Shown piece after piece: positions 23,890 through 33,462 of a DNA stretch of 64,000 bases. This DNA comes from Streptomyces coeruleorubidus. GTDB taxonomy: Bacteria; Actinomycetota; Actinomycetes; Streptomycetales; Streptomycetaceae. The stretch's first letter is position 1. The number at the start of each line of letters is the position of its first letter. The position numbers and the translations under genes were made by a program. The stretch lies in the NCBI RefSeq assembly GCF_008705135.1, contig NZ_CP023694.1, positions 6,919,001-6,983,000 of the forward strand. Reading direction: 5' to 3'. The notes beneath the pieces are model-generated. The model had not been told where the DNA came from and ran no database searches. It was given only the letters and a program-made list of their open reading frames with translations.

Positions 23890-26445
23890 ATGGGACGCGG
23901 CAAGCTTCGGATCTACCTCGGTGCGGCACCGGGCGTCGGCAAGACGTACGCGATGCTGTCCGAGGCGCACCGCCGCGTCGAGCGGGGCACGGACTGCGTG
24001 GTGGCCTTCGTCGAGCACCACGACCGCCCCCGCACCGAGGTGATGCTGCACGGCCTGGAGCAGGTGCCGCGCAGGCGGCTGGAGTACCGCGGCGGCGTCT
24101 TCCCCGAGATGGACCTCGACGCCGTCCTCGCCCGCCGCCCCCAGGTCGCCCTGGTCGACGAACTCGCCCACACCAACATCCCCGGCTCCCGCAACGCCAA
24201 GCGCTGGCAGGACGTGGAGGAACTGCTGGCGGCCGGTGTCGACGTGATATCGACCGTCAACATCCAGCACCTGGAGTCACTGGGCGACGTCGTCGAGTCG
24301 ATCACCGGGGTGCGGCAGCAGGAGACCGTGCCGGACGAGGTGGTACGGCGGGCCGACCAGGTCGAGCTGGTCGACATGTCGCCCGAGGCGCTGCGGCGGC
24401 GGATGGCGCACGGCAACGTCTACCAGCCCGACAAGGTCGACGCGGCCCTGTCGAACTACTTCCGGCCCGGCAACCTGACCGCCCTGCGCGAGCTGGCGCT
24501 GTTGTGGGTGGCCGACCGGGTCGACGCCTACCTCACCCAGTACCGCAGCGATCACCGGGTGTCGAGGATCTGGGGCTCGCGCGAGCGGATCGTGGTCGGC
24601 CTGACCGGCGGCCCCGAGGGCCGTACGCTGATCCGCCGGGCCGCGCGGCTGGCCGAGAAGGGCGCCGGCGGTGAGGTGCTGGCCGTCTACATAGCCCGCA
24701 GCGACGGGCTGACCTCGGCCTCGCCGAAGGAACTGGCGTTGCAGCGGACCCTCGTCGAGGACCTCGGCGGAACGTTCCATCACGTGGTCGGCGACGACAT
24801 ACCGGCCGCGCTGCTCGCCTTCGCCCGCGGTGTGAACGCCACCCAGATCGTGCTGGGCTCCTCGCGCCGCAGGACCTGGCAGTACGTCTTCGGGCCCGGC
24901 GTCGGCGCGACGGTCGCCCGGGAGTCCGGGTCCGACCTCGACGTGCACATCGTCACCCACGACGAGGTCGCCAAAGGCCGCGGACTGCCGGTGGCCCGGG
25001 GCGCGCGCCTCGGGCGGTCCCGGCGCGTGTGGGGCTGGCTGGTCGGTGTCGCCGGCCCGCCGGTCCTGGCGGCGCTGCTCAGCGCCGTCGACCTCGGCCT
25101 CGCCAACGACATGCTGCTGTTCCTGGCGCTGACCGTGGCGGCGGCCCTGCTCGGCGGGCTGTTCCCGGCGCTGGCCTCGGCGGCCGTGGGTTCCCTGCTG
25201 CTGAACTACTTCTACACACCGCCTCTGCACCGGTGGGCCATCGCCGACCCGAAGAACATCGTCGCCATCGTGATCTTCGTCGCCGTCGGTGCCGCGGTGG
25301 CCTCCGTGGTCGACCTCGCCGCCCGCCGCACCCACCAGGCGGCCCGGCTGCGGGCCGAGTCCGAGATCCTGTCCTTCCTCGCGGGCAACGTGCTGCGCGG
25401 CGAGACCGGCCTTGAGGACCTGCTGGAACGGGTCCGGGAGACCTTCGGCATGGAGTCCGCGGCCCTGCTGGAGAGGGTGAGCGACGTCGAGCCGTGGACC
25501 TGCGCCGGCCGCGCCGGGCAGGGACGTCCCGTCGAGCGGCCCGACCAGGCGGACGTGGACATGCCGGTCGGGGACCACATGGCGCTCGCGCTGACCGGCC
25601 GCGTCCTGCCCGCCGAGGACCGCCGCGTGCTGGCCGCCTTCGCCGCCCAGGCCGCCGTCGTCCTGGACCGCCGCCGCCTCCAGGAGGAGGCCGACCGGGC
25701 GCGCACCCTCGCCGAGGGCAACCGCATCCGCACGGCGCTGCTCGCCGCCGTCAGCCACGACCTGCGCACCCCGCTCGCCGGGATCAAGGCGGCGGTGACC
25801 TCCCTGCGCTCCGAGGACGTCGAGTGGTCCGAGGAGGACCGGGCGGAGCTGCTGGAGGGCATCGAGGAGGGCGCCGACCGCCTCGACCACCTCGTCGGCA
25901 ACCTGCTCGACATGTCCCGGCTCCAGACCGGCACGGTCACCCCGCTGATCCGCGAGATCGACCTCGACGAGGTGGTGCCGATGGCGCTCGGCGGCGTACC
26001 CGAGGGCAGTGTCGACCTGGACGTCCCGGAGACCCTGCCCATGGTCGGCGTGGACCCCGGACTGCTGGAGCGGGCCATGGCCAACCTCGTCGAGAACGCC
26101 GTCAAGTACAGTCCGTCCGGCACGCCCGTGCTGGTCGCCGCCAGCGCGCTCGCCGACCGGGTCGAGGTACGGGTGGTCGACCGGGGGCCGGGCGTCCCCG
26201 ACGAGGCCAAGGACCGCATCTTCGAGCCCTTCCAGCGCTACGGCGACGCCCCGCGCGGCGCCGGTGTGGGGCTGGGGCTCGCGGTGGCGCGCGGCTTCGC
26301 CGAGGCCATGGGCGGCACGCTCGACGCCGAGGACACCCCGGGCGGCGGGCTCACCATGGTCCTCACCCTCCGGGCGGCGGGACCGCGCCCGGACCTACTT
26401 CACGTGGCGGAACACGCAGCCGAACCGGAAAGGCAGGCCTCATGA
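23890..26445 (+). CDS. kdpD: Sensor histidine kinase KdpD
   Basis: 851 residues, the K+-responsive sensor. The N-terminal KdpD domain (1-210) has Walker A GAAPGVGKTY at 11-20 and Walker B ALVDELAHTN. A USP-like domain (about 235-360) follows, then four transmembrane segments (about 385-480), a GAF-like part, the phospho-His in AVSHDLRTPLAG near 622, and the HATPase domain. ATG 23890 is preferred to a GTG 27 bases upstream. Its TGA overlaps the kdpE ATG. No kdpFABC pump genes are in the window. Confidence 0.94.
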   Translation: MGRGKLRIYLGAAPGVGKTYAMLSEAHRRVERGTDCVVAFVEHHDRPRTEVMLHGLEQVPRRRLEYRGGVFPEMDLDAVLARRPQVALVDELAHTNIPGSRNAKRWQDVEELLAAGVDVISTVNIQHLESLGDVVESITGVRQQETVPDEVVRRADQVELVDMSPEALRRRMAHGNVYQPDKVDAALSNYFRPGNLTALRELALLWVADRVDAYLTQYRSDHRVSRIWGSRERIVVGLTGGPEGRTLIRRAARLAEKGAGGEVLAVYIARSDGLTSASPKELALQRTLVEDLGGTFHHVVGDDIPAALLAFARGVNATQIVLGSSRRRTWQYVFGPGVGATVARESGSDLDVHIVTHDEVAKGRGLPVARGARLGRSRRVWGWLVGVAGPPVLAALLSAVDLGLANDMLLFLALTVAAALLGGLFPALASAAVGSLLLNYFYTPPLHRWAIADPKNIVAIVIFVAVGAAVASVVDLAARRTHQAARLRAESEILSFLAGNVLRGETGLEDLLERVRETFGMESAALLERVSDVEPWTCAGRAGQGRPVERPDQADVDMPVGDHMALALTGRVLPAEDRRVLAAFAAQAAVVLDRRRLQEEADRARTLAEGNRIRTALLAAVSHDLRTPLAGIKAAVTSLRSEDVEWSEEDRAELLEGIEEGADRLDHLVGNLLDMSRLQTGTVTPLIREIDLDEVVPMALGGVPEGSVDLDVPETLPMVGVDPGLLERAMANLVENAVKYSPSGTPVLVAASALADRVEVRVVDRGPGVPDEAKDRIFEPFQRYGDAPRGAGVGLGLAVARGFAEAMGGTLDAEDTPGGGLTMVLTLRAAGPRPDLLHVAEHAAEPERQAS

Positions 26446-27125
26446 CCCGTGTGCTGGTGGTCGACGACGAGCCGCAGATCGTACGCGCCCTCGTGATCAA
26501 CCTCAGGGCACGCGCGTACGAGGTCGACGCGGCCCACGACGGCGCCACCGCCCTCCAGCTCGCCGCCGCCCGCCACCCCGACGTGGTCGTCCTCGACCTC
26601 GGCCTGCCCGACATGGACGGCGTCGAGGTGATCAGGGGCCTGCGGGGCTGGACCCGGGTGCCGATCCTGGTGCTGTCGGCCCGGCACTCCTCCGACGAGA
26701 AGGTCGAGGCGCTGGACGCGGGCGCCGACGACTACGTCACCAAGCCCTTCGGCATGGACGAACTGCTGGCCCGGCTGCGGGCCGCCGTGCGCCGGGCCGA
26801 ACCGGCCGGGGGCGGTGAGGACGACGTGATCGTGGACACCGGAGAGTTCACCGTGGACCTGGCCGCGAAGAAGGTCAACCGCGCCGGGAAGGACGTACGG
26901 CTGACCCCCACGGAGTGGCACCTGCTGGAGGTCCTCGTCCGCAACAGCGGCCGGCTGGTCGGGCAGAAGCAGCTGCTCCAGGAGGTGTGGGGGCCGTCGT
27001 ACGGGACGGAGACCAACTATCTGCGCGTGTACATGGCGCAGCTCCGGCGGAAGCTGGAGGCGGATCCCTCCCATCCGAAGCACTTCATCACGGAGCCGGG
27101 GATGGGCTACCGGTTCGAGAAGTGA
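26442..27125 (+). CDS. kdpE: Response regulator KdpE
   Basis: 227 residues, OmpR family. Asp52 in VVLDLGLP is the phospho-acceptor, Lys in YVTKPFG near 102 completes the site, and the winged-helix DNA-binding domain is at about 130-227. The ATGA overlap with kdpD couples translation. KdpE activates the high-affinity K+ ATPase genes in other bacteria; its targets here are not in view. Confidence 0.93.
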   Translation: MTRVLVVDDEPQIVRALVINLRARAYEVDAAHDGATALQLAAARHPDVVVLDLGLPDMDGVEVIRGLRGWTRVPILVLSARHSSDEKVEALDAGADDYVTKPFGMDELLARLRAAVRRAEPAGGGEDDVIVDTGEFTVDLAAKKVNRAGKDVRLTPTEWHLLEVLVRNSGRLVGQKQLLQEVWGPSYGTETNYLRVYMAQLRRKLEADPSHPKHFITEPGMGYRFEK

Positions 27126-27178
27126 CGTCCTCGCCACGGGGCTACGTGGGTGTCAGCACGCCCCGGTAGGCTCTAGAC

Positions 27179-27577
27179 ATGAGTGCTGTTCCTCGTTCGC
27201 AGAAGCAGGCGGGCCGGTTCCGGCGCATGCTCGACCGGCTCTCCTCGTCGCAGGAGGACCTGGAGTCCGAGGAACTGCGCGAGGACACCGAGACCGCGGG
27301 CTGTATCCGGATCGGAGACTGCCAGGACCGGCAGATAGTGACGGTTACTGGTACCTTGCGCACGGTCACCCTGCGGCCGCGCGCCGGAGTCCCGGCCCTG
27401 GAGGCCGAGCTGTTCGACGGCTCCGCGGCGCTGGACGTGGTGTGGCTCGGCAGACGCTCGATCGTGGGCATAGAGCCTGGGCGCAAGCTGATCGCATCGG
27501 GCCGCGTCTCCATGAGCCGGGGCCGCCGGGTGCTGTTCAATCCCAAGTACGAACTGAGACCCCTCGGACGGGAGTAG
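27179..27577 (+). CDS. OB-fold nucleic-acid-binding protein
   Basis: 132 residues. After a charged N terminus comes an OB-fold (about 45-130) of the tRNA_anti-codon type, with VTVTGTLRTVTLRP as the first strands and GRVSMSRGRRVLFNPKYEL at the end. Probably binds RNA or single-stranded DNA; specificity unknown. GTAGG precedes ATG 27179. The DUF3159 gene starts three bases after the stop, a pairing common in actinobacteria. Confidence 0.82.
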   Translation: MSAVPRSQKQAGRFRRMLDRLSSSQEDLESEELREDTETAGCIRIGDCQDRQIVTVTGTLRTVTLRPRAGVPALEAELFDGSAALDVVWLGRRSIVGIEPGRKLIASGRVSMSRGRRVLFNPKYELRPLGRE

Positions 27578-27580
27578 CCG

Positions 27581-28309
27581 GTGACGTCGCTCGACAAGCC
27601 GACCGAAGAGACATCTGCGGACGACGCCCGGGCGGTGACCGAGGCCGCCCTGTTCGAAGCGTTCGGCGGCGTGCGGGGCATGATCGAGACGGTGCTGCCC
27701 GGCCTGCTGTTCGTCACCATCTACACGATCAACAAGGACCTGCACCTGTCGGCGATCGCGGCGCTGGCCGTGTCGGTGGTGCTGGTCGTGGTCCGGCTGG
27801 TGACGAAGGACACCGTCAAGCACGCCTTCAGCGGTGTCTTCGGCGTGGCCTTCGGTGTCGTCTTCGCGATGATGACCGGCAACGCCAAGGACTTCTACCT
27901 GCCCGGCATGCTCTACACGCTGGGCCTGGGACTCGCCTACATCATCACCACCCTGTGCGGTGTCCCGCTGATCGGGCTGATCCTCGGCCCGGTCTTCAAG
28001 GAGAACCTCTCCTGGCGCACGCGGAACCCCGGCCGCAAGAAGGCCTACGCGAAGGCCAGTTACGCGTGGGGTGCGATCCTGCTCGCCAAGTGCGCGATCC
28101 TCTTCCCGCTGTACTGGTGGGCCGACACGACGCAGCTTGGCTGGGTCCTGGTCGCCCTCAAGATCCCGCCGTTCCTGCTCGCCGTATGGCTGACGTGGGT
28201 CTTCCTGGCGAAGGCGCCCGCGCCCATCGACGTGTTCGCGGAGATGGAGGCGGAGGAGAAGGCCGCGGAGGAGAGGGAACGGGGAGCTGCTACTCGGTCC
28301 GCCGAGTAG
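27581..28309 (+). CDS. DUF3159 integral membrane protein
   Basis: 242 residues with six predicted transmembrane segments between about 38 and 215 and charged ends. The family is restricted to actinobacteria and has no established function. GTG 27581 directly follows the OB-fold gene (TAG CCG GTG), so it is an operon partner. A TrkA pair lies convergently beyond the terminators, which may be coincidence. Confidence 0.82.
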   Translation: MTSLDKPTEETSADDARAVTEAALFEAFGGVRGMIETVLPGLLFVTIYTINKDLHLSAIAALAVSVVLVVVRLVTKDTVKHAFSGVFGVAFGVVFAMMTGNAKDFYLPGMLYTLGLGLAYIITTLCGVPLIGLILGPVFKENLSWRTRNPGRKKAYAKASYAWGAILLAKCAILFPLYWWADTTQLGWVLVALKIPPFLLAVWLTWVFLAKAPAPIDVFAEMEAEEKAAEERERGAATRSAE

Positions 28310-28370
28310 TGACCGGCGTTTGTGCCGGACTTACTGGGGGCTCCGCCCCCAGACCCCCAGGGCCTATGCC

Positions 28371-28405
28371 TCACCTCTCGCCCGACGCGGTCGGCCGAGA
28401 GGTGA
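28371..28405. repeat. 10-bp inverted repeat (second hairpin of the DUF3159/trkA intergenic region)
   Basis: TCACCTCTCG and CGAGAGGTGA arms flank a GC-rich loop. It stands directly before the 22-bp terminator and may add to it. The core GGTCGGCCGAGAG also occurs inside the MITE-like element at 53284. Confidence 0.5.
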
Positions 28406-28407
28406 AG

Positions 28408-28455
28408 CAAGCAGGAAGGGGCGTCCCGGAGATCCGGGACGCCCCTTCCTGCTTG
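28408..28455. terminator. Bidirectional terminator with a perfect 22-bp stem
   Basis: 22 bases (28408-28429) are exactly repeated in inverse at 28434-28455 around the tetraloop AGAT, between convergent DUF3159 and trkA genes. Confidence 0.85.
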
Positions 28456-28473
28456 TTCCCCGCAGGGACCCGC

Positions 28474-29151
28474 TCAGCTCGCCGCGCTGTCCCGGCGTAC
28501 CGACAGCAGGTCCTCCAGCTGCTCCTCACGGGCCTGTGCGGCCACGAAGAGGAGTTCGTCGCCCGCCTCCAGGGAGTCCTCCCGGGAGGGCGTCAGGACG
28601 CGGGTGCCGCGGATGATCGTGACCAGGGACGTGTCCTCGGGCCACTCGACGTCGCCGACCTGCGTGCCGGCCAGGGCCGACTCCTCGGGCAGGGTCAGCT
28701 CGACCAGGTTGGCGTCGCCGTGGCTGAAGCGGAGCAGGCGGACCAGGTCGCCCACGCTCACCGCCTCCTCGACCAGGGCCGACATCAGACGCGGCGTGGA
28801 GACGGCGACGTCCACGCCCCAGGACTCGTTGAACAGCCACTCGTTCTTCGGGTTGTTCACCCGGGCGACCACCCGGGGGACGCCGTACTCCGTCTTGGCG
28901 AGGAGCGAGACGACCAGGTTCACCTTGTCGTCGCCGGTCGCGGCGATGACGACGTTGCAACGCTGGAGCGCCGCCTCGTCCAGAGACGTGATCTCGCAGG
29001 CGTCGGCCAGCAGCCACTCGGCCTGCGGGACGCGTTCGACCGAGATGGCGGTCGGCGCCTTGTCGATCAGCAGGACCTCGTGGCCGTTCTCCAGCAGCTC
29101 GCCCGCGATCGAGCGGCCGACCGCGCCGGCTCCGGCAATGGCGACCCTCAT
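28474..29151 (-). CDS. trkA: TrkA-type K+ channel/transporter gating protein (second of pair)
   Basis: 225 residues. RCK_N NAD(H)-binding Rossmann domain with GAGAVG at 7-12 and the acidic strand end LLIDKAP, then an RCK_C domain (about 140-215). These cytoplasmic subunits gate TrkH/KtrB or other K+ carriers. No TrkH or KtrB gene is in the window, but a KimA-like permease is nearby. The start ATG overlaps the stop of the upstream trkA paralogue (TGATG). Confidence 0.88.
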   Translation of the reverse strand: MRVAIAGAGAVGRSIAGELLENGHEVLLIDKAPTAISVERVPQAEWLLADACEITSLDEAALQRCNVVIAATGDDKVNLVVSLLAKTEYGVPRVVARVNNPKNEWLFNESWGVDVAVSTPRLMSALVEEAVSVGDLVRLLRFSHGDANLVELTLPEESALAGTQVGDVEWPEDTSLVTIIRGTRVLTPSREDSLEAGDELLFVAAQAREEQLEDLLSVRRDSAAS

Positions 29152-29822
29152 CAGTGACCGCCCTCCTCTTCGGGACCCTTGGCGAACACTGCCTCGACCT
29201 TGTCGATCTCGTCGGTGCGCATCATCACGTGCACCAGGTCGCCTTCCTGCAACACCGTCTGGGAGGAGGGCAGGACCGCCTCGCCGAGCCGGGTCAGGAA
29301 CGCCACGCGCACGCCCGTCTCCTCCTGGATCCGGCTGATCTTGTGGCCGACCCAGGCGGTGGAGGTGTGCACCTCGGCGAGCTGCACGCCCCCGGTGGGG
29401 TCGCGCCACAGCGGCTCGGCGCCCGAGGGGAGCAGGCGGCGCAGCATCTGGTCGGCGGTCCAGCGGACCGTCGCGACGGTGGGGATGCCCAGGCGCTGGT
29501 AGACCTCGGCGCGGCGGGGGTCGTAGATGCGGGCCGCGACGTTCTCGATGCCGAACATCTCGCGGGCCACCCGCGCGGCGATGATGTTGGAGTTGTCACC
29601 GCTGGAGACGGCGGCGAAGGCGCCGGCCTCCTCGATGCCCGCCTCGCGCAGGGTGTCCTGGTCGAAGCCGACCCCGGTGACCCGGCGGCCGCCGAAGGAG
29701 GAACCCAGGCGGCGGAAGGCGGTGGGGTCCTGGTCGACCACGGCGACCGTGTGGCCCTGTTGCTCCAGGGTCTGGGCCAGGGCGGAGCCCACCCTTCCGC
29801 AACCCATGATCACAATATGCAT
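29151..29822 (-). CDS. trkA: TrkA-type K+ gating protein (first of pair)
   Basis: 223 residues with the same RCK_N/RCK_C build as its neighbour: GCGRVG at 8-13, VVDQDP at the nucleotide-binding strand end, RCK_C from about 135. It is first in the operon. The two paralogues probably form a hetero-octameric ring. The 248 bases to the divergent PfkB gene hold the promoters. Confidence 0.88.
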   Translation of the reverse strand: MHIVIMGCGRVGSALAQTLEQQGHTVAVVDQDPTAFRRLGSSFGGRRVTGVGFDQDTLREAGIEEAGAFAAVSSGDNSNIIAARVAREMFGIENVAARIYDPRRAEVYQRLGIPTVATVRWTADQMLRRLLPSGAEPLWRDPTGGVQLAEVHTSTAWVGHKISRIQEETGVRVAFLTRLGEAVLPSSQTVLQEGDLVHVMMRTDEIDKVEAVFAKGPEEEGGH

Positions 29823-30070
29823 CGCGTCACACCGTGCTTCCTACGGGCCCTCTGACCATCAACATTGTCCTGCTCATGTCTCTCTTTCGGCTCGCCAGGC
29901 ACCACGTCGCGGCCTGAGTGCGGGCCGCCAGGCAACATCATGCCGGTGGAATCACGTCATGATGCCTCCCGGGGCCGGTGCCGCGTTCGACTGCCCGACT
30001 CCAACGTATCGGCAAAGTCGAGGGGGTTGCCGAGGGCCCTGCCCGCCCTCGGCCGGGGGAGGAAGCCGGC

Positions 30071-31021
30071 ATGAGTACCGAGATCGACGTCCTGGTCCTG
30101 GGCGGCGCGGGCGTCGACACGATCGTGCACGTGCCCGAGCTGCCCGTGCCGTTCGCCGACAGCCACATGATCCGGCCCGGGATCGTGACGCGTGCGGGCC
30201 AGAGCGGTGACTTCGTCGCGCTGGCCGCGAGCGCGCTGGGGCTGCGCACACACCACGTCGACATGCTGGGCGACGACCCCGAGGGCGACCTGGTCCGCGC
30301 CCTGCACCGCGACCACGGCATCGCGCTCACCGCCGTGCCCCAGCCGCTCGGCACCAAGCGCGCGGTCAACCTCGTCGGCCCCGACGGCAGACGGCTGTCC
30401 CTGTACGACGCCACCCGCTCGGCGGAGACGGACCGGCTGCCCGAGGCCACGCTGCGGAAGCTGGCCGCGGCCAGCCGGCACGCCCATGTCGTCATCACCC
30501 AGCCCTGCGCCCACGCGCTGCCCGTCCTGCGCGAGGCGGGCCTGACGATCTCCACCGACCTGCACGACTGGGACGGGTCCAACCCCTACCACGAGCCCTT
30601 CGCGCACCAGGCCGACCTGGTCTTCCTGTCCAGCACGGCACTGACCGACCCCGAGCGGGCCATGCGGCGGATCACCGAGCGGGGCCGCGCCCGAACCGTC
30701 GTCGCCACCGCCGGCGCGGACGGCGCGTACCTCCTGGCCGACGGCGAGCTGACCCACGTACCCGCCGCCACGCCCCCGGCACCGGTCGTCGACTCCAACG
30801 GCGCGGGCGACGCCTTCGCCGCCGCGTTCCTCCACGCCTGGCTGAGCGGCGCCCCAGCCCACCGCTGCGCCCTCCACGGCGCGGTGGCGGGGGCGTACGC
30901 CTGCACGGTCCCGTCGACCCGGACGGACAGCATCGGGCGGGAGGAGCTGCTTGCCGGGGTGGCGGAGCTGGAGCGGGCTGTCTCTAGCGCGTCCCGGGCG
31001 ACACGTCCTTGCGGCGGCTGA
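30071..31021 (+). CDS. PfkB-family carbohydrate kinase
   Basis: 316 residues of the ribokinase/PfkB fold. The C-terminal signature with the catalytic Asp is DSNGAGDAFAAAF near 240, with the anion-hole GAGD. The N-terminal GGAGVDTIVHV replaces the usual sugar-binding GGxxxN. The substrate could be a sugar, nucleoside or fructose phosphate. ATG 30071 has GGAGGAAG upstream. Its 3' end overlaps a tiny antisense gene (30984-31103). Confidence 0.83.
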   Translation: MSTEIDVLVLGGAGVDTIVHVPELPVPFADSHMIRPGIVTRAGQSGDFVALAASALGLRTHHVDMLGDDPEGDLVRALHRDHGIALTAVPQPLGTKRAVNLVGPDGRRLSLYDATRSAETDRLPEATLRKLAAASRHAHVVITQPCAHALPVLREAGLTISTDLHDWDGSNPYHEPFAHQADLVFLSSTALTDPERAMRRITERGRARTVVATAGADGAYLLADGELTHVPAATPPAPVVDSNGAGDAFAAAFLHAWLSGAPAHRCALHGAVAGAYACTVPSTRTDSIGREELLAGVAELERAVSSASRATRPCGG

Positions 31022-31103
31022 TGCTCCGCACGCTCGCCGCGGTGAGGATTCCGAGGACGAAAAGTGTGGCCGCGGCGCCGATCACTTCTGCGGTCGTGTG
31101 CAT
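30984..31103 (-). CDS. Tiny single-span membrane protein (39 aa)
   Basis: ATG at 31103 with a perfect GGAGG five bases upstream, to TAG at 30984. The peptide has a short polar start (MHTTAEV), one hydrophobic span of about 17 residues (IGAAATLFVLGILTAA) and a positively charged tail (SISRRKD), so an outside-in single-pass protein. It overlaps the last 38 bases of the PfkB gene on the other strand. The ribosome site and the membrane topology are the evidence that it is real; function unknown. Confidence 0.65.
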   Translation of the reverse strand: MHTTAEVIGAAATLFVLGILTAASVRSISRRKDVSPGTR

Positions 31104-31286
31104 GGGACCTCCAGGGGCGGCAACGGCCGGGGGACGGCCGGGGCTCAGTCATATAGGCATGGGAACCGGGTGACCTGCGGAATCCCCAGCCGCAGCAGCC
31201 CCTGATTTCACTCGGAGAGCAGACGGAACGCCGATGGGGGGTGGCGGGTGGGCGAGCCCGCAATCGAACGCTTACGATCCTCTGTT

Positions 31287-33338
31287 GTGTCCAAACTGAC
31301 CGACGTGCCCAAACGAATCCTCATCGGGCGCGCACTGCGCAGTGACCGGCTGGGGGAAACACTCCTGCCGAAGCGCATCGCACTACCCGTTTTCGCCTCC
31401 GACCCGCTGTCCTCCGTCGCGTACGCGCCGGGGGAGGTGCTGCTGGTCCTGTCGATCGCGGGTGTGACGGCGTACCACTTCAGTCCGTGGATCGCGGTCG
31501 CGGTCGTCGTGCTGATGTTCACCGTGGTCGCGTCGTACCGGCAGAACGTGCACGCCTACCCCAGCGGCGGCGGCGACTACGAGGTGGCGAACACCAACCT
31601 CGGCCCCAAGGCGGGCCTGACGGTCGCGAGCGCGCTGCTCGTCGACTACGTCCTCACCGTCGCCGTGTCGATCTCCTCCGGCATCGAGAACCTGGGCTCC
31701 GCGATCCCGTTCGTGGTCGAGCACAAGGTCCTCTGCGCGATCGGCGTGATCGTGCTGCTCACGCTGATGAACCTGCGCGGCGTGAAGGAGTCGGGCTCGC
31801 TGTTCGCAATCCCGACGTACGTCTTCGTCGCGGGCGTCTTCACCATGATCGCCTGGGGCGCCTTCCGCGGACTGGTCCTGGACGACACCATGCGGGCACC
31901 GACGGCGGACTACGTCATCAAGCCCGAGCACCAGGGTTTGGCCGGCTTCGCCCTCGTCTTCCTGCTGCTGCGCGCCTTCTCCTCCGGCTGCGCCGCGCTC
32001 ACCGGCGTCGAGGCGATCTCCAACGGTGTCCCGGCCTTCCGCAAGCCCAAGTCCAAGAACGCCGCGAACACGCTCGCGTTGATGGGCCTGCTGGCCGTCA
32101 CCATGTTCTGCGGCATCATCGCGCTGGCCGCCGCGACCGACGTCCGCATGGCCGAGAACCCGGCCCACGACCTCATCCACAACGGCGTGCCGCTCGGGGC
32201 GGACTACGTCCAGAACCCGGTGATCTCCCAGGTCGCCGAGGCAGTCTTCGGCAAGGGCAGCCTCCTGTTCCTCGTGCTGGCCGCGGCCACCGCGCTGGTG
32301 CTGTTCCTCGCCGCGAACACCGCCTACAACGGCTTCCCGCTGCTCGGCTCGATCCTCGCCCAGGACCGCTATCTGCCGCGCCAGCTGCACACCCGCGGCG
32401 ACCGCCTCGCCTTCTCCAACGGCATCGTGCTCCTCGCGGGCGCCGCCGCCCTGCTGGTGGGGATCTACGGCGCCGACTCCACCCGCCTGATCCAGCTCTA
32501 CATCGTCGGCGTGTTCGTGTCCTTCACGCTGAGCCAGACCGGCATGGTCCGGCACTGGAACCGCCACCTGGCCACCGAGCAGGACAAGGCCAAGCGCCGC
32601 CACATGGTCCGCTCCCGCGCCATCAACGCCTTCGGCGCCTTCTTCACCGGCCTCGTGCTGGTGGTCGTCCTCGTCACCAAGTTCACGCACGGCGCCTGGG
32701 TCGCCCTGCTCGGCATGGTGATCTTCTACGCGACGATGACGGCCATCCGTAAGCACTACGACCGGGTCGCCGAGGAGATCGCCGCCCCCGAGGGCCCGAG
32801 CGACGACAGCGTGCGGCCCTCCCGCGTCCACTCCGTCGTCCTGATCTCCAAGATCCACCGCCCGGCGCTGCGCGCCCTGGCCTACGCCAAGCTGATGCGC
32901 TCGGACTCCCTGGAGGCACTGAGCGTCAACGTCGACCCGGCGGAGACCAAGGCGCTGCGCGACGAGTGGGAGCGGCGCGGCATCGACGTACCGCTGAAGG
33001 TCCTGGACTCGCCCTACCGCGAGATCACGCGGCCGATCATCGAGTACGTCAAGGGGCTGCGCAAGGAGTCGCCGCGGGACGCGGTGTCCGTGATCATCCC
33101 CGAGTACGTCGTCGGCCACTGGTACGAGCATCTGCTGCACAACCAGAGCGCCCTGCGGCTGAAGGGCCGGCTGCTGTTCACGCCGGGGATCATGGTGACC
33201 TCGGTGCCCTACCAGCTCCAGTCCTCCGAGGCGGCCAAGCGGCGGGCCCGCAGGCAGCAGGAGTGGAACGCGCCGGGCTCGGTGCGGCGAGGTCCCGCTC
33301 AGGACCGGCCGAGGGAGTCCTCGGACCCGAAGGCCTGA
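31287..33338 (+). CDS. APC-superfamily permease, KimA-like
   Basis: 683 residues: 12 hydrophobic segments up to about residue 490, then a cytoplasmic domain of about 170 residues. The start of the membrane part (LPVFASDPLSSVAYAPGEVLLVL) matches the KimA/YdaO group of K+/H+ symporters, and the C-terminal soluble domain fits that group. A trkA pair close by supports K+ transport; amino-acid transport cannot be excluded. The GTG at 31287 (MSKLTD) is chosen by family length; a GTG 39 bases upstream is possible. Confidence 0.82.
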   Translation: MSKLTDVPKRILIGRALRSDRLGETLLPKRIALPVFASDPLSSVAYAPGEVLLVLSIAGVTAYHFSPWIAVAVVVLMFTVVASYRQNVHAYPSGGGDYEVANTNLGPKAGLTVASALLVDYVLTVAVSISSGIENLGSAIPFVVEHKVLCAIGVIVLLTLMNLRGVKESGSLFAIPTYVFVAGVFTMIAWGAFRGLVLDDTMRAPTADYVIKPEHQGLAGFALVFLLLRAFSSGCAALTGVEAISNGVPAFRKPKSKNAANTLALMGLLAVTMFCGIIALAAATDVRMAENPAHDLIHNGVPLGADYVQNPVISQVAEAVFGKGSLLFLVLAAATALVLFLAANTAYNGFPLLGSILAQDRYLPRQLHTRGDRLAFSNGIVLLAGAAALLVGIYGADSTRLIQLYIVGVFVSFTLSQTGMVRHWNRHLATEQDKAKRRHMVRSRAINAFGAFFTGLVLVVVLVTKFTHGAWVALLGMVIFYATMTAIRKHYDRVAEEIAAPEGPSDDSVRPSRVHSVVLISKIHRPALRALAYAKLMRSDSLEALSVNVDPAETKALRDEWERRGIDVPLKVLDSPYREITRPIIEYVKGLRKESPRDAVSVIIPEYVVGHWYEHLLHNQSALRLKGRLLFTPGIMVTSVPYQLQSSEAAKRRARRQQEWNAPGSVRRGPAQDRPRESSDPKA

Positions 33339-33462
33339 GGGCAGCCGGCGGTTCGTCGAAACGGGCGTGAATCGGCCGGGCGGCACCCACGTAGACTGGT
33401 GGGCTGTTGTCCGGCCGATTTTCTTCGGCCCTTTCCCCTCACGTTTTTGGAGTCACCCCACC

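Noticed and set aside
28321..28405. Second MITE because of the shared GGTCGGCCGAGAG core
   Set aside because: It lacks the long terminal repeats and CTAG ends of the element at 53284; it is more likely a simple hairpin.
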